Shown here: piece by piece, positions 1-8,749 of the stretch
Layout of the letters: the number at the start of each line of letters is the position of its first letter
Numbering within the stretch: position 1 is the first letter of the stretch
Source: Mesosutterella multiformis
GTDB lineage: Bacteria > Pseudomonadota > Gammaproteobacteria > Burkholderiales > Burkholderiaceae_F
Assembly (NCBI RefSeq): GCF_003402575.1
Contig: NZ_BGZJ01000001.1
Coordinates: 1,796,501-1,860,500 of the forward strand
Reading direction: 5' to 3'
Length of the DNA: 64,000 bases
Position numbers and translations under genes: made by a program
Notes under the pieces: generated by a model
Told to the model about the DNA's origin: nothing
Seen by the model: the letters and a program-made list of their open reading frames with translations, nothing else
Database searches by the model: none

Positions 1-2
1 TG

Positions 3-575
3 ATCAAAGACAGCGCGACGCTTGAAACCCTCGCCGCAAAAAACAAAGCGATCGGCGCGTCACTCGCTGAGCTGCTGGAGACCGGCGCCGAAGCGCTCAA
101 CACCGCCCGCAAGGCAGGAACTCCGCTTGACTTCAGCCGCTTTGAAACGGTCCTCCGGGGACTCAGCGGCATACGGGATGAAACGGAACGGATGGCGCCT
201 CAGATCCGCCTGATCCAGGAGAATGACCGGGCGCTCGCCGGGAAGATCCAGTCGATCATCTTCGTACTCCTTCCCACGTGGAGGGAAGTCATGCAGACTG
301 AAATCGAGCTCCGTGAGGACGGCGGTCCGCATGAACTGAATATCGACGGAAAGAAACCCGAAACGTACCACGAAGAGGCTCTGAAAGAAGCCTATCGGAA
401 ACTGATCGCGGGGCTTGGTGAAGCGATCACGCTCGGGAGTGAAGCGGCAAGACTTCGCGAACTCGCGGATATCGGTCTTCAGCAGCTGAAGCGGGAGATC
501 GGATATCTGGTTCCAAAAGCGGCAGCGACCGCCGCGCCAGAAGTCCGTCAGTCGCCGCTTCCGCCCGCTGAATAG
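3..575 (+). CDS. TelA-like toxic-anion resistance protein, C-terminal part
   Basis: Open reading frame that enters from the left edge; only the last 190 residues are present. The stretch PQIRLIQENDRALAGKIQS followed by LPTWREVM matches the conserved part of the TelA/KlaA family (Pfam PF05816), where a PQIRLIQ...KIQ block precedes an IPLW segment. The rest is charged, helical and probably coiled coil, ending in a Pro/Ala tail. TelA proteins are cytosolic and linked to tellurite and other stress resistance; the biochemical role is poorly defined. The middle segment with EALKEAYRKLI also fits the family pattern. A rho-independent terminator follows within 30 bases. The true start lies outside the window, so length and neighbours cannot be judged. 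Confidence 0.75.
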   Translation: MKDSATLETLAAKNKAIGASLAELLETGAEALNTARKAGTPLDFSRFETVLRGLSGIRDETERMAPQIRLIQENDRALAGKIQSIIFVLLPTWREVMQTEIELREDGGPHELNIDGKKPETYHEEALKEAYRKLIAGLGEAITLGSEAARLRELADIGLQQLKREIGYLVPKAAATAAPEVRQSPLPPAE

Positions 576-601
576 CGGTTGGGGCTGTCTTTCATGACCG
601 C

Positions 602-637
602 AAGGCCGCGGAACGCTGTTCCCGCGGCCTTTCCTTA
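602..637 (+). terminator. Rho-independent terminator between convergent genes
   Basis: Ten-bp GC-rich stem (602-611 with 622-631) with a 10-nt loop and a pyrimidine-rich tail. It sits 26 bases after the TelA-like stop and just before the end of the convergent ABC ATPase gene, so it may serve both strands. Confidence 0.7.
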
Positions 638-1426
638 TTCCGCCGCGATAACCGTTTTCCGGATGCCTTCCGGAATCTGCACATCCCGGATCCGGACCTG
701 GATTCCAAAGGCTTCTGACAGGCTTTCTTCAGTCAGCACGTCTGAGGCCCTTCCAAAGACCGGCGCTTTCCCCTTCCCGAGGAGCAGTGCGTCATCCGCG
801 AGTTCCAGCGCGTGATCCGGATAGTGCGTGATAAAGACTGAACTCACTCCCTTTCCGCGAAGGGATTTCAGGGTCGACAGAATCCGCCGCTGGTTTCTGA
901 AATCCAGCCCCGCCTCGGGTTCGTCGAGAAGGAGAAGCCCCGGGCCGGCAGCGAGCGCCCGGGCAAAAAGCGCGAGCTGATATTCGCCGCCTGAGATTTC
1001 ACTGCAGAGCCGCCCCGCGAGATGCCGGATTCCGACGGTATCAAGCGCTTCAAGCGCCGCCGCTTCATCCGTTTCATCCGGTTCCCCGAATTCGCCGTGA
1101 AAGGCGATCCGGCCGAGCTCTGTCATTTCAAGCACGGTGACCGCGAAAGGCGGTACTTTGGCCTGCGGCACGTAGCCGATCAGACGCGCGAGTTCTGCCG
1201 GGGAAAGGCTCGCTGCCTTCCGGCCGCCGAAAAGCGTCTCCCCTTCGGTCCAGCGGAGATGCCCTAGAAGAAGCCGGATCAGCGTCGTTTTCCCCGCGCC
1301 ATTCGGCCCCAGAACCGCGAGGATCCGGCCAGATCCAGTGCCGTCACCAAACCGGAAGCCGACGCCTTTCAGCACCGGATCCCGGTGCCCATAACGGAAA
1401 AGCCCGTTCTTAACCTGAAGTTCCAT
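635..1426 (-). CDS. FecCD-type ABC importer, ATP-binding protein
   Basis: Cytosolic ATPase, 263 residues, of a class II importer for iron-siderophore, haem or cobalamin-like substrates. Walker A GPNGAGKT is at residues 40-47, the Q-loop Gln at about 88, the signature SGGEY at 145-149, Walker B LLLLDEP at 164-170 and the H-loop His at 201. The order of genes on the minus strand is binding protein, permease, ATPase, with gaps of 5 and 12 bases, so the three form one operon. The normal ABC signature LSGGQ is ISGGE here, a common variation. The substrate cannot be told from sequence. Confidence 0.9.
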   Translation of the reverse strand: MELQVKNGLFRYGHRDPVLKGVGFRFGDGTGSGRILAVLGPNGAGKTTLIRLLLGHLRWTEGETLFGGRKAASLSPAELARLIGYVPQAKVPPFAVTVLEMTELGRIAFHGEFGEPDETDEAAALEALDTVGIRHLAGRLCSEISGGEYQLALFARALAAGPGLLLLDEPEAGLDFRNQRRILSTLKSLRGKGVSSVFITHYPDHALELADDALLLGKGKAPVFGRASDVLTEESLSEAFGIQVRIRDVQIPEGIRKTVIAAE

Positions 1427-1438
1427 CGCGAGCCTCCT

Positions 1439-2476
1439 TCAAGCCTTCACGCCGCCCGTCTTTCGGAGCAGGTAAATAAAGGCAGGCGCCCCGATGAGGG
1501 ACGTGAGGACAGAGACCGGGATTTCAGCGTCAAACACCATCCGGGCTCCGGCGTCGACCGCAATAAGAAACAGCGCGCCAAGCAGAACCGACCCCGGGAT
1601 CAGACGCCTCACGGAACCGCCGAACAGCATCCGCGCGGCGTGCGGAATCAGGAGTCCGACCCAGCCGACGAGGCCGCAGAGCGCGACGATGGAGGATGTG
1701 ATCAGGGCGGAAGCGAGAATCGCAGTGAATCTCAGACGCCTCACCGAAATCCCGAGTGACCGGGCTTCATCCTCGGGAAGCGAGAGCGCCGCGAGTTTCC
1801 AGAGGTAGAGATAAAGAAGCACGGTCCCGAGCGTCACAAAGGGGAGCGCCATGAGGATTCCGGACCATGTGGCAGACGCGAGACTCCCCATCAGCCAGAA
1901 CGTGATCGAGGGAAGAACAGACTCCGGATCCGCCGCGAATTTGATCAGCGCTACGAGCGCTGAGAAAAGCGCGCTCACCACGATGCCTGAGAGGATCAGC
2001 ATGAGAATCCGATTGGATCCCGGAACCCGGGACACCGAGGTCACAAGTGCCACCGCCGCGATCCCGAAGAGGAACGAGAGCGTCTGAATCCCGAGTCCCG
2101 ACCACCCGAGGAGTATCGCGAGCGCCGCGCCGCAGGACGCCCCTGTCGCGACACCGAGCGTATCCGGGGTCGCGAGCGGATTCCGGAACAGCGTCTGAAA
2201 AGCGGCCCCGGACACCGCAAGCCCTGCCCCCGCGATCGCCGCGAGCACCGTGCGAGGAAGCCGGAGCCCGATCACCACGGTTTCCGCGGTTGGGTCCGGC
2301 GCGGCCTGAAAGACACCGGGGAACACCGCGTGGAGAAGCACTTCCGGAATATCGCGGAGCGGTACCGGGTAAGCGCCGGCCGCAAGCGACACCATCACCG
2401 CCGCGATCAGCAGCGCCAAGAGCCCGACGCCCCACCGGGCACCAAGCCCGGGCAGTGCCCGCGATCCCGTTCCCAT
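1439..2476 (-). CDS. FecCD-type ABC importer, permease
   Basis: Integral membrane permease of 345 residues, the usual length for the FecCD family (PF01032), with about ten hydrophobic helices. Recognisable family blocks include RLPRTVLAAIAGAGLAVSGA near residues 73-92, the NPLATPDTLGVATGA loop, and the coupling-helix region GLVGWVGLLIPHAAR in the C-terminal third. It begins 5 bases after the binding-protein gene ends and is followed 12 bases later by the ATPase, so it is the membrane core of this importer. Two copies would form the dimeric channel. Confidence 0.9.
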   Translation of the reverse strand: MGTGSRALPGLGARWGVGLLALLIAAVMVSLAAGAYPVPLRDIPEVLLHAVFPGVFQAAPDPTAETVVIGLRLPRTVLAAIAGAGLAVSGAAFQTLFRNPLATPDTLGVATGASCGAALAILLGWSGLGIQTLSFLFGIAAVALVTSVSRVPGSNRILMLILSGIVVSALFSALVALIKFAADPESVLPSITFWLMGSLASATWSGILMALPFVTLGTVLLYLYLWKLAALSLPEDEARSLGISVRRLRFTAILASALITSSIVALCGLVGWVGLLIPHAARMLFGGSVRRLIPGSVLLGALFLIAVDAGARMVFDAEIPVSVLTSLIGAPAFIYLLRKTGGVKA

Positions 2477-2481
2477 ACCGC

Positions 2482-3600
2482 TTACCTCGCGAGCTTCAGC
2501 GCTGTTCCGGCACCGCGTCCGGGGTCGAAGATCGAACGGATTTCAGCTTCCGACAGGTGGATCCCGAAGAGCTTTGAATAATAGTTTTCCGCCTCGCGCT
2601 CGATATTGATGTCGGAGAAGAGCGTCGGATAAGCGCATTTCGCGAGCCAGAGGAGCGTCACCGGCGTGTCCGCGGACGGCGTAAAGGTCCGGTAGGTGCC
2701 AAGCGGCATCTTGAAAACCTGCTTCTCCCGGACGGCCTTCACGGGCTTCCAGTCGTGATAAGCGTTCCGATACAGATCCTGAGGCTCAGCCGGCGTGAAA
2801 TTCGTGATGAAGATGAGATCCGGATCCCAGGCGTAGACCTGCTCCATCGTGATCACCGCGTTCTGGTTCTGCGCCCGGATTGAAGAGGCAACGTTTCTCG
2901 CGCCGACCGCGTCGCACCAGTACTGTCCGAAGAAGTGAGAGCCCGAGGTGACAATCCGGTCCTTTCCATACTGGAAGAGGAAAAGTGTCTTCGGGCGCTT
3001 CGGCTGCGGGATCCGGCTGACACGGCTCCGGATCCGGCTCACCACTGAGGCCGAGTAGCCATGCACCGCTTTCGCTTTCGCGCCGCCATCCTCCGGGAAC
3101 ACCTGGCTCAAGAGCATCACCCACTCATCAAACGTCTTGATAACGCTGTAATTCCACTTTGTCGCGCTGACCGCGATCACCGGAATATGCGCGGCCTCAA
3201 GTTCAGCCAGTGTCTTCGGGTTTGAGGCGTTCGCGAACACGACCTGAGGCCGGAGCCTGAGAAGCGCTTCGACATTCACCGTATCCCCGGTCATAAAGTC
3301 GGTTCTGACCTTCAGGATATCGGGATAGATCCGGGAAAGGATCCCGTGCCTCGCGGCACTCATGGAAACCGGAGACATGCCGGCGAGCTTTCCGCAGCCG
3401 CCAAGGAAAATCGCGGCGACAGAAGCGAACGGATAAATATCCGCCACCACGGCCCGGTCTATCCGGAGGGGCAGCGTTACGCGTCTCCCCAGGTGATCCG
3501 TCACCACACGGGTCGGTTCCGCGGCAGCCCCGCGGGCCGCGAGGACCCCGAGTCCCGCGGCGCCTGCCTTCAGGGCATCGCGTCTTGTCATCAGCAGCAT
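2482..3600 (-). CDS. Tat-exported periplasmic substrate-binding protein of the FecCD-type importer
   Basis: Binding protein (PF01497-like) of about 372 residues. The chosen start at 3600 has GGAG nine bases upstream; an in-frame ATG at 3618 would add six residues but lacks a ribosome site. The N-terminus begins MLLMTRRDALKAG with an Ala-rich hydrophobic run and AAA-type cleavage site, a twin-arginine signal, so it is probably exported folded, possibly with a cofactor. The body contains VRTDFMTGDTVNVEALLRLRPQVVFA, typical of the first lobe of this class. First gene of a three-gene operon. Substrate unknown; a metal chelate is the usual ligand. Confidence 0.85.
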   Translation of the reverse strand: MLLMTRRDALKAGAAGLGVLAARGAAAEPTRVVTDHLGRRVTLPLRIDRAVVADIYPFASVAAIFLGGCGKLAGMSPVSMSAARHGILSRIYPDILKVRTDFMTGDTVNVEALLRLRPQVVFANASNPKTLAELEAAHIPVIAVSATKWNYSVIKTFDEWVMLLSQVFPEDGGAKAKAVHGYSASVVSRIRSRVSRIPQPKRPKTLFLFQYGKDRIVTSGSHFFGQYWCDAVGARNVASSIRAQNQNAVITMEQVYAWDPDLIFITNFTPAEPQDLYRNAYHDWKPVKAVREKQVFKMPLGTYRTFTPSADTPVTLLWLAKCAYPTLFSDINIEREAENYYSKLFGIHLSEAEIRSIFDPGRGAGTALKLAR

Positions 3601-3656
3601 GGTTTTTCTCTCCTGCATCCTTCAGTATGTCGTCTTTTTATCTTTTTTCGCTGCCG

Positions 3657-3688
3657 AAAAAATTGAAGGGCGGAAAATTTCCGCCCTT
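3657..3688 (-). terminator. Rho-independent terminator after the sulfatase-fold gene
   Basis: Stem 3666-3673 with 3681-3688 (AAGGGCGG / CCGCCCTT), extended by A-T pairs in the loop, followed on the minus strand by CAATTTTTT. It ends the 3773-5767 transcript and lies upstream of the ABC importer operon. Confidence 0.8.
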
Positions 3689-3772
3689 CTGAGTCTTCGG
3701 TTTCTTCCGGGCATTCCGCTATCTTAGCCGGAGCGGAGTGCCTGAGAAACGTTCTGAAAACCGGCTTTCACT

Positions 3773-5767
3773 TTATTCCAATCGTTTCTCCGCCTTTTCG
3801 TGGAGCAGCGCGCTTCGGACCGTGTAGTCGGAAAGCGCGCGGCGGACTGCCGCGATGGTCCCGAGCTTCCGGAGTTCAGGCGTGCAGGACGAAGTGATCA
3901 GCCGATCCCCCTGCCAGCGGAAGCAGAGAAGCTTTCCGCTGCCATCCACGCCCGCCGCTCCGGCGTTTCCGATCGCGTAGCCGTACTTTCCGATCCCGGT
4001 AAAGGTATCCGCGGCATCCGGAATACCCGGCTCAAAAATATCGCGTCCCTGATAAAGGGCCGGTTTTTCGCCGAGCGCGATCCCCCGCAGCGTCGGGAAA
4101 ATATCCCGATGGCTCACCCACTGCTTCGAAGGCGGCACCGCCGCGGGCTTAAACCCGTCAGGGAGCCAGAAGAGAATCGGAACGCCGTTCGCGTGGTGAT
4201 ACCAGCCGTTCGGCTGGTAGCTGAAGCGGGCATTGTGGTCACCGGTCGCGGCAATCAGCGTGTTCTTTCCCCAGGGTTCGCTTCTTACCCCCTCCACGAA
4301 ATTCCCGAGCGCGTTTGCGGCATAGGAGTACGTCTGCAGCATCGAGACCATCTCATCATGCGGCTTCTGGATCAGGAACGGCGGGAGTTTCGCGGGATCC
4401 ACTGCCGCGCCGGTCTCGTGATCGGGAAGGTGATGCGGCGGGTGGTTCGTTGCGGAGAGAATCATGAGAAACACGGGTTTCCCGTCCTTCGACGCTTTTT
4501 CAAGCAGCTCCTTCGCGTAGCGGAAGGTCCACTTGTCACCCACACCCCAGACCCCCATTTCGGCTTCCGGGAACCGCCCCTTGATTTTCGACGCGCCAAT
4601 CACTTCATCAAACCCGTGGAGCGGGAGCGAACGGTTCAGTTCCCGCCAGTTTTCGGTGCAGGACGTGAGGAAAATCGTCCGGTAACCCGCCCTCCGGAAC
4701 GCGAGGACGTTAGAGAACGGGAACTGCTCATGCCCATAGCGGCTCTGCGAAATCGGAGAAAGCGGGGAATCGTAAAGGAGCCCCTCAAGCGACACGAAGG
4801 TGCCATTCCCGACCGGAATCCCCTGATGGAAGACGTAGCCCGACTTCATGGCGCCGGCGAGCGCCCCCAGGGTGTCGTTGGTCTTCGGATCGTAGGAGTC
4901 AAATTCGTCCCGCCCCATCGATTCCATGAGAGCAAAGATCACGTTCGGCTGCCTGGCGTCTCGGGTTACAGGAGCGGGATTCTGCGGTTCAAGCTCCTTC
5001 AGCGCGCGTTCAGCCGCCTCCGGATCCGCGAACCCCAGTTCCCGAAGCCCGGCCGCAGGTCCCCCCTTCAGTTCAAGCGCCTTCTGATCCTTCGTCGCCA
5101 CATAAAGCGCTTCGGTGCCGTTCGGCACGGTGGCGTTCACAAACGGGATCGGGGAAATGGAGAAATCCTGGAGCCGGAGGGGGAATTTTCCAAGGCTCCC
5201 GCGCATGGCGATCCCCAGAAGCACCGTGAAAATCACGGCGATCAGCGTAAGCGCGGTTTTAGGACGCCGGAACTCCGGGACACGCGCGTGAAAGAGTGAC
5301 GGAATGAAAAGCGGAATCCCGGTCGCGATTGCGATCACGGCGAGATACGACATCACGGGCCAGTCAGAGAGAATGGTCTTCGTGATCGCCGCCGTATCGT
5401 CCTGCAGGAACCCAAAGATGATGGATGAAATCGGCGTCCGGTAGAAACCGTAAAAACCGAAATTGACGGCGTCGAGAAGCACGGAAAGAAATACGCCGAG
5501 GACAAAGAACACCTTCGCGATTTTTCCGGACACCGCCGCTTTAAGACCGAGAAGCCAGAAGAGCCAGGCGGGGAAAAGAAGAATCGATACCCACTTCAGA
5601 TCGACCCGCGCCCCAAGCACCAGCGCGGAGAGCTCATCCGCGAAACTGATTTCAGGCGACCGGTACGCCAAAAAGAAGGCGAGCCTGAAGCCCGTCATAA
5701 TGCAAAGCAAAGCCGCTGCCGCCGCAAGGCCCCGGACGAGCCCCTGCAGCCACATTTTCCTTTCCAT
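3773..5767 (-). CDS. LtaS/OpgB-type membrane phosphoglycerol or phosphoethanolamine transferase
   Basis: 664 residues with five or so N-terminal membrane helices (residues 1-190) and a large extracytoplasmic sulfatase-fold domain from about 275. The metal and catalytic set of the LTA synthase family can be read: Glu282 in FALMES, the likely nucleophile Thr323 in GNGTFVSLEGLL, GVGDKW, and ATGDHN near residue 520. Family members move phosphoglycerol or a similar head group from phospholipid onto periplasmic glucans or envelope polymers. The substrate here is not determined. The ATG at 5767 lacks a good ribosome site; an internal ATG at 5755 preceded by AAGG is possible. Single-gene transcript with its own terminator. 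Confidence 0.85.
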   Translation of the reverse strand: MERKMWLQGLVRGLAAAAALLCIMTGFRLAFFLAYRSPEISFADELSALVLGARVDLKWVSILLFPAWLFWLLGLKAAVSGKIAKVFFVLGVFLSVLLDAVNFGFYGFYRTPISSIIFGFLQDDTAAITKTILSDWPVMSYLAVIAIATGIPLFIPSLFHARVPEFRRPKTALTLIAVIFTVLLGIAMRGSLGKFPLRLQDFSISPIPFVNATVPNGTEALYVATKDQKALELKGGPAAGLRELGFADPEAAERALKELEPQNPAPVTRDARQPNVIFALMESMGRDEFDSYDPKTNDTLGALAGAMKSGYVFHQGIPVGNGTFVSLEGLLYDSPLSPISQSRYGHEQFPFSNVLAFRRAGYRTIFLTSCTENWRELNRSLPLHGFDEVIGASKIKGRFPEAEMGVWGVGDKWTFRYAKELLEKASKDGKPVFLMILSATNHPPHHLPDHETGAAVDPAKLPPFLIQKPHDEMVSMLQTYSYAANALGNFVEGVRSEPWGKNTLIAATGDHNARFSYQPNGWYHHANGVPILFWLPDGFKPAAVPPSKQWVSHRDIFPTLRGIALGEKPALYQGRDIFEPGIPDAADTFTGIGKYGYAIGNAGAAGVDGSGKLLCFRWQGDRLITSSCTPELRKLGTIAAVRRALSDYTVRSALLHEKAEKRLE

Positions 5768-5862
5768 GAAGCCAGCAATATTCCTTAATGAGAATCAGTG
5801 ACTCTACCACGCTGAAAGAAAAATGGCTGTCAAAAACCTGCCCCCGGAATTCCGACGCGGGG

Positions 5863-7095
5863 TCAGTTTTCTTCCGTAAAGTGGCAGGCGTCCGATTCCG
5901 GCCCGTCCGGTCCCTCGCTGCAGATCGGGATCACGGTGCGGATACCGGCCCCGACCGTCCCCTCACCCGCCTCAATGTGCGGTGCCGGATTGATGCCGCG
6001 TTCCCCGAAGTAGTGCCTCGAGTCGCCCCAGGAATCAAACCCCACGGTGTCACCCGCCCACCGGACGCGGCCCGTGAGGCAGCGTTTGCATTGATCAGAC
6101 GTGTCCTCGATACAGGGTTTTCCGTCGTAAAGCTGATAATCCGCGCGATGCTCGGGGAGCGTCACGATCGGCATCAGGATATTCGCGCCCGCTTTGAGCC
6201 CGAGCTCCCGCCCCCGTTTATCAAGCCCCTGAAGCGCTGTGGTGGCCGCGATATTCACGTCCTTCAGCGCGAGGCGGGTCGCCGCGATCATGTTGAGTCC
6301 GAGGATAAAACGGCGGCGGCAGGCAGCATCGGTATTTCCGCCCTCCGCCTCCACCCGATCGCCGAGCGGCGTCCCGCGGGACACGATATAGGGTCCCATC
6401 CCGATCATGTCGATCCCAAGCGCTTTGAAGTACAGGATATCGTCCGCGAGATTCTCCGCGGTCTGCCCCGGGAGACCGATCATGACACCGGTGCCGACCT
6501 GGTACCCGATTTTTTTCAGTGTCCGGAGGCAGGCGTCACGCACAGACCAGAGGTGGTGGCCGTCCGCGGGGTGCAGTGTTGAATAGAGTTCGGGGCTGGA
6601 TTCCTCGATCCGAAGGAGATAGCGGTGAGCCCCCGCCTCGAACCACCGCCTGTAAGTTTCTTCCGTCTGCTCACCGACGCAGAGCGTGATGCCGAGTTTT
6701 CCATCCGACACCCGCTTGATTCCGCGGAGGGCCTCCTCAACAAAATCAATAAATTTCGGATCGGTCCGTTCGCCGGACTGCAGCACGACGGAACCATAGT
6801 GGTTTTCGTAGGTCCACTTCGCGATACCGAGGATTTCATCAAGCGTCGACTCAAACCGATGCACTGAACTGTGGCTCTTCCGGATTCCGCAGTAGAGGCA
6901 GTTCTTCACGCAGATATTCGAAAACTCGATGAGACCGCGGTAGTAGGAGACACAGCCGACGCGTTCCGCCTTGACCCGATGAGCTGCCTCAGAGAGGAGC
7001 TCCCGCTCGGGATCCCCTTCTTCAAGCCCCACCGCGTACGCAAGGTCTTCCCTCGTCCACTCGTCCCGCGAAATGATGTCAGAAAGCCTTGTCAT
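5863..7095 (-). CDS. hydE: HydE, [FeFe]-hydrogenase H-cluster radical SAM maturase
   Basis: 410-residue radical SAM protein. The SAM cluster motif CX3CX2C is Cys62, Cys66, Cys69 in ICVKNCLYC, the HydE/BioB-type pattern. The C-terminal part has a CX7CX2C motif (CIEDTSDQCKRC), the optional second cluster site seen in some HydE proteins. HydE helps build the organic and diiron part of the H-cluster. The start codon overlaps the hydF stop by 4 bases (ATGA), so the two are translationally coupled. A weak GC hairpin with T-run abuts the stop. No hydG or hydrogenase gene is in the window. Confidence 0.93.
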   Translation of the reverse strand: MTRLSDIISRDEWTREDLAYAVGLEEGDPERELLSEAAHRVKAERVGCVSYYRGLIEFSNICVKNCLYCGIRKSHSSVHRFESTLDEILGIAKWTYENHYGSVVLQSGERTDPKFIDFVEEALRGIKRVSDGKLGITLCVGEQTEETYRRWFEAGAHRYLLRIEESSPELYSTLHPADGHHLWSVRDACLRTLKKIGYQVGTGVMIGLPGQTAENLADDILYFKALGIDMIGMGPYIVSRGTPLGDRVEAEGGNTDAACRRRFILGLNMIAATRLALKDVNIAATTALQGLDKRGRELGLKAGANILMPIVTLPEHRADYQLYDGKPCIEDTSDQCKRCLTGRVRWAGDTVGFDSWGDSRHYFGERGINPAPHIEAGEGTVGAGIRTVIPICSEGPDGPESDACHFTEEN

Positions 7096-8369
7096 GCGGC
7101 GTCACTCCGGGCGGCTTTCGATTCCCGCCACGCCTCGAGCGCCTCGGGGAACGGCGAAAGCGTCCGCTCAAGCACCCCCTGGAGGTGCGAAATCGCGATG
7201 CCGTAATTGGTCATCGGAATGCCCTGCTTCCGGCACTCCCGAAGCCGCGCGAGCATATGGCGGCGCGTCACCATGCAGCCGCCGCACTGGATCACCACAC
7301 GGTAGGGCCTCAGATCGGTCGGGAAGTCCTTCGATACCGCGACCGTGATCTTCATCGGGCCGCCCGCGTTTTTCGCGAGCCAGTTCGGGATCTTCACGCG
7401 TCCGATATCCTCGCCCTGCGGGTTGTGGCTGCAGGTTTCGCAGATGAGAACCGGGTCACCGGGCTTCAGCTCGGGAAGCACAGCCGCGCCGCGCGCGAGT
7501 TCCGCGAGGTCGCTTTTGCTCCGCGCCATGAGGATCGAGAACGTCGTGAGCGGAATCTCAGGCGGCACCTGGGCCGCCACCCGCTTCACTGCCTGGGAGT
7601 CCGTGATCACGATCGCGGGCGGCACTTTGAGTTCGGATATGGCATCCGCCACCTGGGTCTCCAGAACGACAAGGCAGCGGGATTTCTGATCGAGAAGCTC
7701 CCGGATCGACTGGACCTGCGGCGGAATGAGACGCCCTTTCGGCGCACCGAAGTCAATCGGCACCACAAGAATTGCCGTGCGTCCTTCGGGGATCAGCCCG
7801 GAAACGAGCAACTGATCCGGTTCCCAGCCCGCTTCGACCGCTTTCACGATCGCCGCGCGGACTGCCTCAATTCCGGTTCCGAGCTTCGCCGAACAGGCAA
7901 CCGCCGGGATCTTTTCCGCGGCCGAGAAGTCTGACGCCATTCTCTCCGCGGTACCTTCAGGGACGCGGTCCGCCTGATTGAAAACCACGACAGCCGGTGT
8001 CCCGAGCTCCCGGATATCCTTCAGAAGCTTTTGGTCCGCGGCTGTGATGCCCGTTGCCGCGTCAATCACGAGAAGCGCGAGATCCATCCAGGAGAGGACC
8101 CCGAGCGACTTCCGGACACGCTCCGCTCCAAGCGCCCCAGTATCATCGATACCGGCGGTATCAATCAGCACCACCGGTCCGATCGGATGGAGTTCGCAGG
8201 CCTTTTCGACCGGATCCGTCGTGGTTCCGGGAACGTCTGAAACGATTGAAAGCTCCTGATTCGTGAGCCGGTTGATGAGAGAAGATTTCCCCGCGTTCCG
8301 GCAGCCAAAAATACCGATATGAAGGCGGAGCGCCTTCTGAACCTGAAGCGTGATCGGAACGGAATTCAT
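7092..8369 (-). CDS. hydF: HydF, H-cluster scaffold GTPase
   Basis: 425 residues from the ATG at 8369, chosen because GGGAGG lies ten bases upstream; the frame is open to 8456. GTPase elements: GCRNAGKS at residues 22-29, DTAG starting at Asp70, and NQAD for guanine recognition. The C-terminal cluster-binding motif CxHx46CxxC (CSH...CGGC) fits HydF exactly. HydF carries the 2Fe precursor assembled by HydE and HydG and passes it to apo-hydrogenase. First gene of a two-gene operon with hydE. The promoter should lie in 8370-8525. Confidence 0.93.
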   Translation of the reverse strand: MNSVPITLQVQKALRLHIGIFGCRNAGKSSLINRLTNQELSIVSDVPGTTTDPVEKACELHPIGPVVLIDTAGIDDTGALGAERVRKSLGVLSWMDLALLVIDAATGITAADQKLLKDIRELGTPAVVVFNQADRVPEGTAERMASDFSAAEKIPAVACSAKLGTGIEAVRAAIVKAVEAGWEPDQLLVSGLIPEGRTAILVVPIDFGAPKGRLIPPQVQSIRELLDQKSRCLVVLETQVADAISELKVPPAIVITDSQAVKRVAAQVPPEIPLTTFSILMARSKSDLAELARGAAVLPELKPGDPVLICETCSHNPQGEDIGRVKIPNWLAKNAGGPMKITVAVSKDFPTDLRPYRVVIQCGGCMVTRRHMLARLRECRKQGIPMTNYGIAISHLQGVLERTLSPFPEALEAWRESKAARSDAA

Positions 8370-8525
8370 ACGGATGGAGCCTCCCGGCGTGAAGTCAATA
8401 GAGAGTGATGGCGGCCGCAGGAATTCCGCTCGCCCTGCCCACTCTGATCCGCTCATTTTACTGAGGAGAAGCGGAGTATCAGAGATCTCCGCGGGAGGGA
8501 TATTCCCGCTCCGTCTTCCTCAGGC

Positions 8526-8552
8526 AAAAAGGGCGGCATTCCTGCCGCCCTT
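8526..8552 (-). terminator. Rho-independent terminator of the feo operon
   Basis: Perfect 10-bp stem (8529-8538 with 8543-8552), loop TTCC, then TTTTT on the minus strand. It lies 12 bases beyond the stop of the small Cys-rich protein. Confidence 0.85.
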
Positions 8553-8563
8553 CCTCTGATGAA

Positions 8564-8731
8564 TCAGGATTTCGCTTTCAGTGTGATCCGCTTTTCATCT
8601 GTTTTCCCACAGCCACAGCCGCCGCAGTCTCCGCAGCAGGCAGGCTTTCCGGTCTTTGCCTGGCGGATCACGCGCCGGAGCGCGAGAGCCACGAGAACCA
8701 CAATCACGGCACCAATAATATAATTAGCCAT
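8564..8731 (-). CDS. FeoB-associated Cys-rich membrane protein
   Basis: 55 residues. One N-terminal hydrophobic helix (IIGAVIVVLVALAL) is followed by a basic turn and a Cys cluster, ACCGDCGGCGCG, then a charged tail. This is the layout of the FeoB-associated Cys-rich family (PF12669-like). It starts 18 bases after the FeoAB stop with a strong AAGGAGGG ribosome site at 9-nt spacing and is followed at once by the operon terminator. The Cys cluster probably binds Fe(II) and works at the inner membrane with FeoB. The function of the family is not settled. Confidence 0.85.
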   Translation of the reverse strand: MANYIIGAVIVVLVALALRRVIRQAKTGKPACCGDCGGCGCGKTDEKRITLKAKS

Positions 8732-8749
8732 TTTTCATTCCCTCCTTTA

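Noticed and set aside
3800-5299. 499-codon open frame on the plus strand
   Set aside because: It is antisense to the sulfatase-fold protein, is Arg-rich and has no domain; an artefact of high G+C.
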